NCBI GenBank assembly: GCA_032622095.1
Contig: CP136067.1
Coordinates: 91,690,707 to 91,754,706, forward strand
Reading direction: 5' to 3'
Source: Siphonodentalium dalli
Taxonomy: Eukaryota > Mollusca > Scaphopoda > Gadilida > Siphonodentaliidae
Length of the DNA: 64,000 nucleotides
A model generated the notes under the pieces. It was given only the letters and a program-made list of their open reading frames with translations, did no database searches and was not told the origin of the DNA. Of the stretch, positions 32,705 to 43,318 are shown one piece after another; position 1 is the stretch's first letter, and every line of letters begins with the position of its first letter. Position numbers and translations under genes: made by a program.

Positions 32705-33967
32705 ATTAGTTATGACAGATATGAGAGAATAGCACGCGCAACAATTGATTGTGCTTGAGCGCAATCAGTTGTACATAAATATAATCCAATTGATATTAAG
32801 CGTAATTCAATTGTGCAATTGAATTACGCTTAATAACAGTTATTGATCGCCATAAACAAAACCCCTTCAATTCTTATATAATAGTCTGAAGGAATACTAA
32901 ACGGTAAGATTCTTTTTAAAAAAGAACCCTCCCAACCTGATGATGAACCTCATTTGATCTTCGATGGGTGAAAACTTGCTATGGCTGCTTAAGTACAAGT
33001 ATTAATGTGAAAAGGGCCTCACATATTACGATTGCTGATCGCCCAGCGGCCATATGACCTCATAAAGGTAGAATGTGCGAGAAATAGAGGACCTCATAAC
33101 GTCAGAGTATGTGATAAATAGAGGATTTCATGAAGACGGAATGTGCGAGAAATAGAGGACCTCATTAAGGCAGAGTGTGCGAGAAATTGAGGGCCTCATT
33201 GAGGCAGAGTGTGTAAGAAATAGAGGACATCATAAGGGCAGAATGTGCGAGAAAAAGAGGACCCCAACGACAGAGTGCAAGGAGAAATAGAGGACATCAT
33301 AAAGGCAGAATGTGAGATAAAAAGATGTTCAATTAATTTCAATTGAAATACATTCATAATATATATGCACACAATATTTCGAATGTGTTATGGATTCATA
33401 TTTTAGATGACATTCGCAGTCCAATTGATCAGTCTCAGATACACATAAAAACACTCGAAAACTCATCAGAACTCCTTGAGTGATACGCATATTTACTGCA
33501 CAGAAGCTCGGCGTTTGGTCACATCTTCATCCGCGTCGTTAGCATCTTTCTGGACCGACAGTGGCCCCTTCATATCGCGCGGATATTGAGAACGACACGG
33601 ATTTTTTAAATTCTGTCAAATCCTATGCTTCATTGACAGATTCAACTACATGTATATACCGGCATTTGTTTTGGAAGCGTGGAAATCCAGGAACTATACT
33701 AGTGAATGGTTGTTCTCGAAAATTTGAGTGAGCAAAAGCAACAACACCATTGAAAAAAATCGCCAAAAAAAAATTAATGGTTTGATCTGGGAAAACTGAT
33801 TGACAACTGGTGGATAAATACTCCTGCTTCGTGTGGACATACACACACGATGCTCGATGTCTGCTTCACGATGAGAAACAAACATATCCCCATATCATAA
33901 ACGTGAAAATGACTTTCCCCTTTCCTCGGCTTTGGAGATACCCTCGGCTTTGGCGATACCACTTACA
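32705..33967. repeat. Short palindrome and ~42-bp minisatellite
   Basis: A near-perfect palindrome lies at 32,796-32,836 (TTAAGCGTAATTCAATTG and complement). At 33,060-33,320 there are about six copies of a ~42-bp unit with TGTGCGAGAAATAGAGGACC and TCATAAGGCAGA. The remainder, including frames at 33623-33962, shows no supported gene. Confidence 0.65.
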
Positions 33968-35084
33968 CAGAGACGTGGCGACAAGGGGGGGGGGGGTTGG
34001 GGGTGTATCACCCCCCCCCCCCAACTTTGATCAAAATTTCCAACAGTTGGAAATTTCATACGTGCCAAAACATTAGTTGAAAATTTCATACCAACAATAG
34101 GTTGAGCATGTTGTTGTAGTTTGATTTTCAAACAATTTATTGGGGGGAATTAATTGTTTTTGGACCAATCTTTGCATATTTTCCTATTTTTTGTCAAATT
34201 TTTTGATTGAAATGGTCATCAGTTTGAAATTTTCCAACCTTAGGGAGGTGACAGGCTGGAACATTCCAACACTTGACAAGCTTGTGTCCTGGTCCCTCCC
34301 CGTGGTCAGTCAAAACATGCTATAGTTAATTTAAGAAAACAATATTGTCATACATTTGGTCAACATTGTCATTGGAATTGTCATCAGTTGGAGATTTTCC
34401 AACCTAAGTGGGGGTGTCAGGTTTGATATTTCCAACTCTAGGAAGGCTTGAGGCTAGTCTAGATGCTAGGATTTTGCGATTTTCTTGTCCAGATTTCAAA
34501 ATTTTCGCACACCGGGCCGAACCATGGTCGGCTCGGTGTGTCATTGTCACTCCCCCGTTGCCAATACAAAACTGCTAATTAGTTTAACAAAACAACATTT
34601 CACTACATTTGGTCAAACATGTTGTCTAAAATGGTCATCAGTTGGAGAATTTTCCAACCTGGGGATATGAGGTTTGAAATGTCCAACACTAGGAAAGCTT
34701 CAGTTGAGGCCAGTCTAAATACTAGGATTTGCGATTTTCTTGTACAGTTTTCAAAATTTTCTCATATCGGGCTGAACAACCATAGTCAGCCCGGTGTGTC
34801 CTGGTCTCTTGCCCGTAGCCGTGTGCATTTGTCTGGAGTTAGACCACTAGATGTTAGGATTTATGCAATTTTTCAGGTTAAAATATTTGAATGTTCTCAT
34901 ACCGGGTATTTAGAACAATGGTTTATGAATATATAGGATATTAGGCCTGAACACTGAGTTCAAGGGGTGGAAATGGAATGATGCAAAACTTATGTGTTTG
35001 TCTGATTCTGATTCAAGGGAGGGGTGCAGTTGGAATATACCAAGGTGGACACCTCCCAACGGACACCTTCTAGCCACGTCCCTG
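33968..35084. mobile_element. hAT-type non-autonomous element, copy 2
   Basis: Same family and orientation as 29,835-30,933. Left end CAGAGACGTGGCGACAAGG, right end TTCTAGCCACGTCCCTG, flanked by CACTTACA / CACGTACA, an 8-bp duplication with one mismatch. The right end sits on the outer visible limit of the palindrome arm. The last three bases of the window (CAG) match the start of this element's inverted end, so the other arm probably carries it too. Confidence 0.8.
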
Positions 35085-35321
35085 CACGTACACGGGGGTG
35101 ATGATGTTTATCCTTGGGTAGATGGGACCTTGGATTTCTGGGACCTACCAATATAATGAAAAGCTGAATAATGAACATGAAATTCTTATTATTACAAAAC
35201 AAGTATTCATCTTTGTGAGGATAACATTTGAGTTCAGGATTTCCGTTACTGCCACATCTGCCCACCTTCCCCATCCAAACCTTCACTGCCCGTATGCGCC
35301 GTCCCAATATACGCGCCTGTG

Positions 35322-35420
35322 TTACATCATGGTAGTATAATTACATCATGGTAGTATAATTACATCATGGTAGTATAATTACATCATGGTAGTATAATTA
35401 CATCATGGTAGTATAATTAA
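35322..35420. repeat. 19-bp tandem repeat, five copies (one in the other arm)
   Basis: Five perfect copies of TTACATCATGGTAGTATAA start at 35322. The mirror site near 63,740-63,765 has a single copy, so the array expanded or contracted after the arms separated. Confidence 0.9.
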
Positions 35421-37339
35421 ATGAGTTTGATTACGCCCTATGGGTGTTTACGGCTTCGCTGATCTGGTCGTGACAATGGGCGATGGGCGATGGGGATATC
35501 TGGCAGGACAACACATTTTAGGTTTCACACGATGCGAGTTGTTTTATGAAAATGTAGTAAGGCTGATCTGGCCGTATCACTAACTGTTTAGAAGGCATGT
35601 GCATTGACTGATCCATGTGCCTATGTGTATATTTATTCTAATAGATATACATCAGTTCACCAACCCTTTTATGGCACATTATCAATTAACCAAGAAGAAT
35701 TATACTTATCTTCAATCTTATAACTCATCACCGAATCGCTACCACATTTGCTGAACCGGACTATTCCCTTTAAGAAGACATCAGCGTATTCAGCTATCTT
35801 GATGTACTCTATAATTTCCGAATTTGATGCACAAACAGCGCAAGGCGAACAGGTAATGTCTCACACAATCAAGCCGTTCAACAATGATTGCACCACGTAG
35901 TCGGCATACTAATCAGCTTAGCTCACAGTGATCAACGCCCGTGCCATAGCACAGTCCCTAGAATCATTGTTTGTTAAATAGAAATATTAATAATATTGAA
36001 TCAAATACTATAGAAATACTAGTTGGGCAAGTAAACCTTTTGTGATCTGGATTGTCATTGGCAGATGATTTGAACGAAATTTCACAGTACGAATGTTCAT
36101 GCCACACACACATTCGCCAATTCTGAGTTTATATAATCATATTCCGTATTTTGTTTTTCTTGAAACGCTGGTGTATTCAGATTTTTACTATCTTTTCACA
36201 CTTACTAGAAAATTTCTGCTAGTTCCTCGAATATTCATTCAGGTCCAACTGGAGGCGATTCATCAGCTTTTCGGAGAAAACCACCCAATCAATAAACAGT
36301 TCCTTCACGTATAGCCAACCGGTGATAATCCGAATAATATGGGTTACGGGTGCGAGTAAACGGACATCGGATGTATTGAAACTGGCTCTACTATTAGTCT
36401 ACTAACTACAACTAATTTTAGACTACTATTAGACTACTAACTAACTAATTTTAATTCCTTCGAATAACTAGATGATAGAAATGACCATCTAAAACTAAAA
36501 TTTATATTGTTTTCAAGTAAAGGGTGTTGGGTACCTTGAGATATGAAGTATATTGTTGGGCCTTGTGTCTGCTAACTTGTTCCAGCTCCGTATCTCAGCG
36601 GAGCGATGTGAGATAACTCTACCTGGAAGTTGATTGCGAATTTGCGTTAAGGAATGCGTAATAGGGAACTGAATCGATAACTTCCTGCTGTTGTAGAATT
36701 ACGTCACCCGAAAGATCGACACTACATCATAAAAAGTGAATATATGGATGAAAAAATACGATGTTTGTACAATTCCCACAAGGTAGAGATTCTGACCTAA
36801 CGAGCGCATTAAAGGAAATTTACTTAATTGGCATATATATGAAATGTGGTTAGGTAATTAACTTTTTTTCAAACGAAAAAGGCACTTCTCCGTTTTAGTG
36901 ATAGATCACTGTGGGTGGTCTTCAGCCAATTAGATGATGGTATGCATAATAGCAACAATTTGCCTAACTGGTAGCTCGGTCTGTAGTAGAGGCAATACAT
37001 TTATTTATTATATTTTAATCAAGGTGAATAGTACTTGGGCAGTGATTCCCAGGAGAGTGGCCATATCATCAGCGTAAACATGCCATTATCCGTTCGATTT
37101 GATTATTGAGTTAATGCATGAATCTATAATTTCTTGGTGTCTTCAGTATATTTTAACTTCAGCAAAGGTTCACATTCAACACAATCAAGGCGGTCCACAC
37201 CCGAAGACAGCAGCAACGCAGATGACAATAAACCTCTCGCTTATGAGAAGCGCAAGACTCGGCGATTCCGTCTTTCACAGCTAGGGAAAATCACATTAAA
37301 GGCACGGGCGGCGTTCGTTGCATAAATATTCCTATTTGT
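35421..37339. other. Anonymous arm DNA, no confirmed gene
   Basis: AT-rich host-like sequence. A possible exon begins after TTTTAACTTCAG at ~37,160 (frame with STQSRRSTPEDSSNADDNKP and YEKRKTRRFRLSQL, the same in both arms), but no donor or partner exon is clear. TTAAAGGCACGGGCGGCG at 37,293 is a terminus of the TTAA-type MITE family. Confidence 0.35.
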
Positions 37340-39535
37340 TAAAATCGACATCAACAGAAGGAATATTAAAATATATATAGTTGATGAGCCTATACTTCTA
37401 GTAGTAAATTTAAATTCTAGGACAAGTAATACTGACAAGACAGAAAGGTACCCGACCCAGGACATTATTAATACAATGAAATTATGGTGTACCCATCTGG
37501 TTTTATAACCCAGAATGAAAGAGACATTTGGGCTTATGAAGTACCTAAACGATATTCCGAAGATAGGGGCAGGGTCAATATTTATGGATATAAACTTTTA
37601 AATTTATGCGGAATCACTGATTTATGCATAATTAACGGACGATTTGGTGAAGATAAGAATAATGGAAAATTAACATCCAATGACTGTAGTGTAATCGACT
37701 ATATGATCGGGAATATAAGTATTCTCAGATTAATGAAGAACTTCCGTGTGAACCCCTTTTCACCATTTTGGAGTGATGATCATTCTGGGCTACATATCGA
37801 ATTAAACTTCGACACAAACGTGAGGACACAACATACCAACTGCTTATCAGAAATAGAATCCTTACCAGAACAGGTATAAATCAGTGGGACCCAGAAAAAA
37901 ATGTAGAGTATCAAACCAACATTTATTACACAAGATCTAAAAACATTCTGGAATGCCTCAGTTCTATATAAGGGAATACCACATCTTCGGACATTGACAA
38001 TGTGATCCGTGACATTTCTGACATGCTTGTATCCGCAGCAAGGAAAACTTTTGGTGTTAAACGAAAGAAGGGGAATAACAAATCGCGTCAGAAACCTTGG
38101 TTTGATACGGATTGCCGCGACGCTCGTAAGAAATTTCATATACAAAAATCCGACTATAATCTGGACAAAACGCTTGAAAATAAACTTCTAATGAATGAGT
38201 CGGCCATACATTATCGGAAACTGATGGATAGCAAAATCAAAAATAAGAACGCATCCAATGTCGACGAACTCAAAAGATTCAATAAGTCTTCGCTGAAGGA
38301 GTTTTGGATAGAACTCAATAGACTTTCGAGTTCTGGCGCCAACGCAAATGAGTCATAAACAATGTCAGGTGCCCCCAGATGTGTTTCATGATCATTTCAA
38401 AAAAATACATGCCTCAGAACACAGTGACGATTATTTGAGCAGACGTGTTGATTCTGAAATTGATTTATCAAACTCGACTTATCTCAATGACTCGATAACC
38501 GATGAAGAGGTGCGAAGGACAATAATTAAAACTCGGAATAATAAAGCTCCGGGATCCGACATGGTTCTTAACGAGTATATAAAGTCGTTTTTAGACCAGG
38601 TGTTGCCATTGTATACTAAATATTTCAATGTGATATTAAATTCAGGTATATTTCCGACAGATTGGGCGATTGGAATGGTCCAACTGATATAAATAAAATC
38701 GGGTGAACCTGGAAGTCCGGATTCGTATCGTGGAATGACATTACTTAGTTGTCTATCAAAAGTTTTTACTACTATTTTGAATGCTAGATTAGTTTCGTAC
38801 TCGGATGACTATATATGAGACGATAAGTAAATTCCAGACTGGTTTCAGAAGTTGCCATTCTACAATTGACAATATATTTGTATTGCATAGTATTATAAAT
38901 TTATACCTGTCGTCTGGTCGAAAGTTATTTTGTGCATTTATCGACTTTCGCAAGACTTTTGATTTAGTATGGCGAGAAGGCTTATTGTTGAAGCTAATTC
39001 AAAGCGGTATTAATGGGAACATATATATATTTAGGCTTATAAGAAACATGTACAGCAAAATAAAATATGTGTTAAATCTGATGGAACCAAAACGGACTTC
39101 TTTCCTAGTTTTGTATGGTTATTTCAAGGTGAAATTATGTCACCGTTATTATTTTTCATCCACATTGACGATCTAACATTGTTCATGAACGATTGTTCCA
39201 CCAAAAGCCTCGATTTTCATGATGATATATTATGGACAATGCGGGTGTAAATATACGACTGTTTTGTTTGTTTTATGCTGATGATACAGTTATACTTAGT
39301 GAAAGCTAAGATGAAAGGCACCGAGCGTTACAGGCTTTCGCATATTAAAAAAAATACGAAAATAATGATATTCTATAAAAAATTACCTAAATGCATACCA
39401 ATATTCATATACAGGGGGGTTGAACTCCAAGTCGTTAAGGAATTTGTTTACCTAGGTGTAGAATGTGTCTATACTTGCAGATTTTGTAGCACCATAAAAC
39501 GCACATTTAATCTGGCCACACGAGTAGTAATGGGG
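37340..39535 (+). pseudogene. Decayed non-LTR retrotransposon (left arm)
   Basis: The endonuclease C-terminal half is visible: LNSRTSNTDKTERY, ITDLCIINGRFGEDKN, SVIDYMIGN and FWSDDHSGLHIE. Then come KPWFDTDCRDARKKF, NNKAPGSDMVLNEYI, FQTGFRSCHSTIDNIFVL, CAFIDFRKTFDLVW (RT motif A), FYADDTVIL (catalytic YADD) and FVYLGVEC. This is the canonical EN-RT order of a CR1/Jockey-like element. Multiple frameshifts and stops make it inactive. Its 3' part is cut by a minisatellite at 39,535, beyond which viral sequence starts. The same damage is in the right arm, so decay preceded the duplication. Confidence 0.9.
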
Positions 39536-39705
39536 GGCACTATGGCCCAGTACCCCCCAGACATGGGCACTATGGCCCAGTACCCCCCCCCCAGACATGG
39601 GCACTATGGCCCAGTACTCCCCAGACATGGGCACTATGGCCCAGTACCCCCCAGACATAGTGCCCATGTCTGGGGGGTACTGGGCCATAGTTTCCCCCCT
39701 GAGGA
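39536..39705. repeat. 30-bp minisatellite at the retrotransposon-virus boundary
   Basis: About five units of CACTATGGCCCAGTACCCCC with CAGACATGGG, the last one inverted so that the array closes in a small palindrome. The right-arm partner (59,450-59,660) has about seven units. Confidence 0.9.
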
Positions 39706-39840
39706 TAGATGTTCCTGTCATTGATGTGACATTTCTGATCGAAAAAATGAAAATGGACTTAGAATTATTTTTTTCAAAAGGAAAATCTCACTTTGGAAAA
39801 TATCAATTAGCTATCAAGAGTATCTTTTCGATCAGTTAGT

Positions 39841-39856
39841 GGCCCTGAAAAGGGCC
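39841..39856 (-). terminator. Histone-type 3' stem-loop of the OTU-like gene (left arm)
   Basis: On the minus strand GGCCCT-TTTC-AGGGCC, 6-bp stem and 4-nt loop, flanked by AAAAC upstream and ACTAACTG downstream, then CGAAAAGATA ~12 nt after the stem. It lies ~20 nt after the stop codon. Confidence 0.85.
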
Positions 39857-39875
39857 GTTTTATTTTTGTTATAGT

Positions 39876-40305
39876 TTAGAATCCGCCACATTGAACTTCT
39901 TTGTTCGCCAAAACTTCAATTGATTTGTCTCCTCTCCTCATCCATATTTCGCATTCACAATAATGCTCGTGGCAAACGTGGGGGATCCACACTAGAGGTA
40001 TTGATGACTTGAATCTTGGTGTTGATTTGTAGCCGCCTTTGGTAGCATCAAACATGACGATAGGTCGCTGTATAACAGTCGCCGCTAATTCAACCATCAA
40101 TCTTGATTCGGCCAAAAGTGGTGAGTGTCGTAAGTCTTGTGCCGACGCACCAAGTTCGTCCCTCTCTGTGTAGTACAGGTCAACGGCCGCATCTCTCAGA
40201 ACCATCCATCCATCGGTCGTCCCGTAAATCCCAATGCTGAGTGCCTTTACAGTATACCCCACGGACCATTATCTCGTCAAGATGGGTTATGTTTACAGCA
40301 GTCAT
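39876..40305 (-). pseudogene. OTU-like viral protein gene, left arm copy (35-bp deletion)
   Basis: The same gene as 58801-59265, but a 35-bp deletion after CTGTAAAG, with an AAG at both ends of the lost segment, shifts the frame near residue 20. The remaining frame (LSIGIYGTTDGWMVLRDAAV onward to EVQCGGF) is intact to the stop. See the right-arm entry for domain reasoning. The start ATG at 40303-40305 is preceded by the TTATTCTGCATTCAAAG leader also used by the neighbouring small gene. Confidence 0.8.
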
Positions 40306-41209
40306 CTTTGAATGCAGAATAAATTGTTCGCTGCCGTGCTTGAACATATATCACGATTGTGCGGGCGGTAGAGAAAGCACATAACACTTTGACATTAAAA
40401 ATGACAAATGTTTCCTGACGTTGTGTTTCTTTTCAGTGCATTATCTGTTAGTTTCACCATTTCGATATGTTATAGATTAAATTCATGATAGTATATGCAA
40501 TTAATTAAGATGTTTTAATATATGAATTCATCTTCGTTCATAAACGATGACCAAGTAAAGTTATCAATGCAATGATCAAGAAAAATGTTCAGTATGTTTC
40601 TTGTGTTCAGTTTTTATGTATAAAATATGTACAATTCCAAAAACAAAAACTAGAAAAACATTCCATATTTTCCTAACGAGGTAACAAATATATCAAATCA
40701 TGTGTACCAAATAATAGATAATGATCTAACAAAATTAAAAACATTTGTTTGATCGCTATACAATAATGATCAAGAAAAATATGCATGTTGATCCGTCTCT
40801 GAAAAAACACAACTTGAGGAAATACTTGTCAATTTTAAGTTCGATGCGTTGTGTTTTCATTGACGCCCGTGTAACAATCTTGTGTTCAGTTTTATGTATA
40901 AAATATGTACAATTCCAAAAACAAAAACTAGAAAAACATTCCATATTTTCCTAACGAGGTAATAAATATATCAATCATGTGTACCAAATAATAGATAATG
41001 ATCTATCGAAATTAAAAACATTTGTTTGATCGCTATGCAATAATGATCAAGAAAAATATGCATGTTGATCCGTCTCTGAAAAAACACAACGGCAGGAAAT
41101 ATTTGTCAATTTTAACGCCAATGCGACATGTGATTTCATTGTCGCCCGTGTCAAATGTATACAAATATTTTCGAATTTGATCAACCTTACATTGCATTGC
41201 TATCAAGAG
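40306..41209. promoter_or_regulatory. Duplicated bidirectional intergenic cassette (copy 1, left arm)
   Basis: It separates two divergent viral genes. It contains TTTCTCTACCGCCCGC near the - start, AACGTTGTGTTTC blocks, TTTATGTATAAAATATG (TATA-like) and a ~280-bp unit repeated twice (from about 40,612 and 40,890), including GATCAAGAAAAATATGCATG and TGATCCGTCTCTG. The same cassette recurs at 42,229-42,841 between the next divergent pair, including the leader up to ATGACTGC/ATGATTGC. It probably holds promoters for both directions; an origin role cannot be excluded. Confidence 0.6.
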
Positions 41210-41698
41210 ATGAATCCGTTAACAGAATTTCTTCAGAGTGAGATATACAGTAGTCCTGTTGCACAGAATACATATGCTGCGCCACAGTCAACAGTCCAAG
41301 CTAATACGACAATGACTATAGGTGGTGATACACTCATTTTAAAAGCGATTTTAGATGAACTGAGATGTCTTCGCAGGGATATTGACGTGAAAACGCAAGT
41401 AACGCATCAAGAAGTGAAAGTTAATCTTCGTTTCGTTGCAGAACAGATAGATATCCCAATCAGGGTTCATGATGTTGAGAGATCGAAAGAGCAGAAACAG
41501 ATCAAAAAAGCAAAATCATCGGCGACGAAAGAAAAACAACCTAAGAGTGTCATGAAGGCTTCTACTGAGACAAAAGTCAGATTTCATCTTCCTTGTAAAG
41601 AATCTAGAGATACAGAGAATTGTGATGAATTCGCAAAAGCTCTCGGTTCTCATGGGAAAGATATGTCAAGATATAAGAAAAACACAAAACGGTGTTAA
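41210..41698 (+). CDS. Viral protein of unknown function, 162 aa (left arm, intact)
   Basis: The start is taken at the first ATG (41210, MNPLTEFLQSEIYSSPVA). The middle, GGDTLILKAILDELRCLRRD, is helical and possibly coiled coil. The C-terminal third is strongly basic (KEQKQIKKAKSSATKEKQPK) and ends SRYKKNTKRC, suggesting a nucleic-acid-binding or virion-core role, which is inference. I recognise no family. A histone-type stem-loop follows 22 nt after the stop. The right-arm copy has a one-base deletion near codon 27, so only this copy is open. Confidence 0.7.
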   Translation: MNPLTEFLQSEIYSSPVAQNTYAAPQSTVQANTTMTIGGDTLILKAILDELRCLRRDIDVKTQVTHQEVKVNLRFVAEQIDIPIRVHDVERSKEQKQIKKAKSSATKEKQPKSVMKASTETKVRFHLPCKESRDTENCDEFAKALGSHGKDMSRYKKNTKRC

Positions 41699-41720
41699 AG
41701 TCAGATGATAAATTTAAAAC

Positions 41721-41736
41721 GGCCCTTTTCAGGGCC
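41721..41736 (+). terminator. Histone-type 3' stem-loop of the 162-aa gene (left arm)
   Basis: GGCCCT-TTTC-AGGGCC, then ACACACA and TTTCCCAAAAGGTTACTC. The purine-rich AAAAGG begins ~13 nt after the stem. Confidence 0.85.
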
Positions 41737-41946
41737 ACACACATTTCCCAAAAGGTTACTCTTTCATAGCTGAAAAAAACAAAACACGATTGTTCATTTC
41801 ATAATTTATTCAACAACAAATATTTGCAAGTATATTTTGTTTTAAATTATTCGTGGCGTGATTTTTTCAAAACGAAACATAGGGTACAATGAACATTATT
41901 AGTTCTTAAGCAATGCTAAAAGTTTTTCTTTTTGAAAAAATTGGTT

Positions 41947-41989
41947 GGTCCTGAAAAGAACCGTTTTTGTTTTGGCCCTGAAAAGGGCC
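41947..41989 (-). terminator. Tandem histone-type stem-loops of the 72-aa gene (left arm)
   Basis: On the minus strand GGCCCTTTTCAGGGCC (41974-41989) is followed 11 nt later by GGTTCTTTTCAGGACC (41947-41962), a second stem with the same TTTC loop and one T-G wobble. CAAAAAGAAAAAC, histone-downstream-element-like, lies ~13 nt after the second stem. Confidence 0.85.
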
Positions 41990-42009
41990 GTTTTGTACGA
42001 CATCAAAAT

Positions 42010-42228
42010 TCACTCCCCAATTTTCTCAGAGTGAGAATTTTGCTTTTGTTGCCCCGCCTCAGATAAAATAGGACAGCTAGACTCTGTTGGTATGGTTGCT
42101 GTTCTTTTTTGCATGATCAGCTTTGAACGGTCGGTCACTTCTCTTGCGTACCTGCCCCACATTATCTGCGGTGTTATCCCCATAGTTCCTCTCAGTATCG
42201 CCATCAAGGGTTCGGGTATTGCAATCAT
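42010..42228 (-). CDS. Viral protein of unknown function, 72 aa (left arm)
   Basis: The ATG at 42226-42228 sits in the same leader context as the OTU-like gene (TTCTGCATTCAAAGATGA). The peptide contains IPEPLMAILRGTMGITPQIM and WGRYAREVTDRSKLIMQKR; the tail is polar (GQQKQNSHSEKIGE). Open in both arms with one substitution at residue 2. I recognise no family. Ends in a doubled histone-type stem-loop. Confidence 0.65.
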   Translation of the reverse strand: MIAIPEPLMAILRGTMGITPQIMWGRYAREVTDRSKLIMQKRTATIPTESSCPILSEAGQQKQNSHSEKIGE

Positions 42229-42841
42229 CTTTGAATGCAGAATAAGTCTGAAGATCCGTCTTGAACTTGTATCACGATTGCGCGGGCGGTAGAGAAAGCA
42301 CATAATACTTTGACGTTAAAAATGACAAATGTTTCCTGACGTTGTGTTTCTTTTCAGTGCATTATTTGTTAGTTTCACCATTTCGATATGTTATAGATTA
42401 AATTCATGATAGTATATGCAATTAATTAAGATGTTTTAATATATGAATTCATCTTCGTTCATAAACGATGACCAAGTAAAGTTATCAAATGCAATGATCA
42501 AGAAAAATGTTCAGTATGTTTCTTGTGTTCAGTTTTTATGTATAAAATATGTACAATTCCAAAAACAAAAACTAGAAAAACATTCCATATTTTCCTAACG
42601 AGGTAATAAATATATCAATCATGTGTACCAAATAATAGATAATGATCTAACGAAATTAAAAACATTTGTTTGATCGCTATGCAATAATGATCAAGAAAAA
42701 TATGCATGTTGATCCGTCTCTGAAAAAACACAACGTCAGGAAATATTTGTCAATTTTAACGCCAACGCGACATGTGATTTCATTGTCGCCCGTGTCAAAT
42801 GTATACAAATATTTTCACTTTTTCAGTGAACTTCATTCATT
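42229..42841. promoter_or_regulatory. Duplicated bidirectional intergenic cassette (copy 2, left arm)
   Basis: Near-identical to 40,310-41,165 but with one rather than two ~280-bp units: CGGGCGGTAGAGAAAGCACA, ACGTTGTGTTTCTTTTCAGTG, TTTATGTATAAAATATG and GATCCGTCTCTGAAAAAAC. Flanked by divergent genes. Several ORF-like stretches inside are by-products. Confidence 0.6.
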
Positions 42842-43195
42842 ATGCCGTCTTTAAAGAAATTTCTCAAGAAGTTGTGGAGGAAGAGAGATTCGTCAGAGGA
42901 GACGGAAATAAGAAGATATAGGAAATGGCAGGATTCTCCTAAACAAAGTATGGTTCAGAAGCAGATGATAAGAGATTTTTTGGCTCGCCGACGACCATTG
43001 CCTAAAGTATGTGATGTTCAAGAATCAAGCAATCTTGATCTCGTGGAGATCTTGTCACAGATCAAGAAGAAAGATCTGTGCAATGCAGCGATTGACAGCT
43101 TTGCTCAGGCTGGTGCGGCGCACAGATCAAATCCTATTTGGTCTGTGACAATTAATCCCAACGGGATATATCCTGATTTGTCAGAATTCTTATGA
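42842..43195 (+). CDS. Viral protein of unknown function, 117 aa (left arm, intact)
   Basis: The frame starts with a cationic amphipathic stretch, MPSLKKFLKKLWRKRDSS, suited to membrane or nucleic-acid contact, followed by an acidic/basic helix (EETEIRRYRKWQDSPKQ) and LVEILSQIKKKDLCNAAID. It ends NPNGIYPDLSEFL. Open in both arms with only two substitutions visible (A/T and final L/I). No family recognised. A stem-loop follows 19 nt after the stop. Confidence 0.7.
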   Translation: MPSLKKFLKKLWRKRDSSEETEIRRYRKWQDSPKQSMVQKQMIRDFLARRRPLPKVCDVQESSNLDLVEILSQIKKKDLCNAAIDSFAQAGAAHRSNPIWSVTINPNGIYPDLSEFL

Positions 43196-43214
43196 ATCCT
43201 GGAAAAGAGAAAAC

Positions 43215-43230
43215 GGCCCTTTTCAGGGCC
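43215..43230 (+). terminator. Histone-type 3' stem-loop of the 117-aa gene (left arm)
   Basis: AAAAC-GGCCCTTTTCAGGGCC-ACCCACA, the closest match to the canonical animal histone signal including the ACCCA cleavage flank, then TTTCCCAAAAGG as downstream element. Confidence 0.9.
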
Positions 43231-43318
43231 ACCCACATTTCCCAAAAGGTTACTCTTTCATAGCTGAAAAAACAAAACACGATTGTTCAATTCATAATTT
43301 ATTCACACAACATAATTT

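Noticed and set aside
37134-37325. Possible host exon with a basic KRKTRRFRLSQL end
   Set aside because: The same in both arms, but no convincing donor or partner exon; left as a note in the arm entry.
39536-39705. Minisatellite-encoded proline-rich peptide (RHGHYGPV repeats)
   Set aside because: A consequence of the 30-bp period; the frame differs between arms and has no independent support.
39841-39856. Bacterial rho-independent terminators
   Set aside because: The window is animal DNA, no T-tract follows the stems on the gene strand, and stem, loop and flanks match the animal histone signal.
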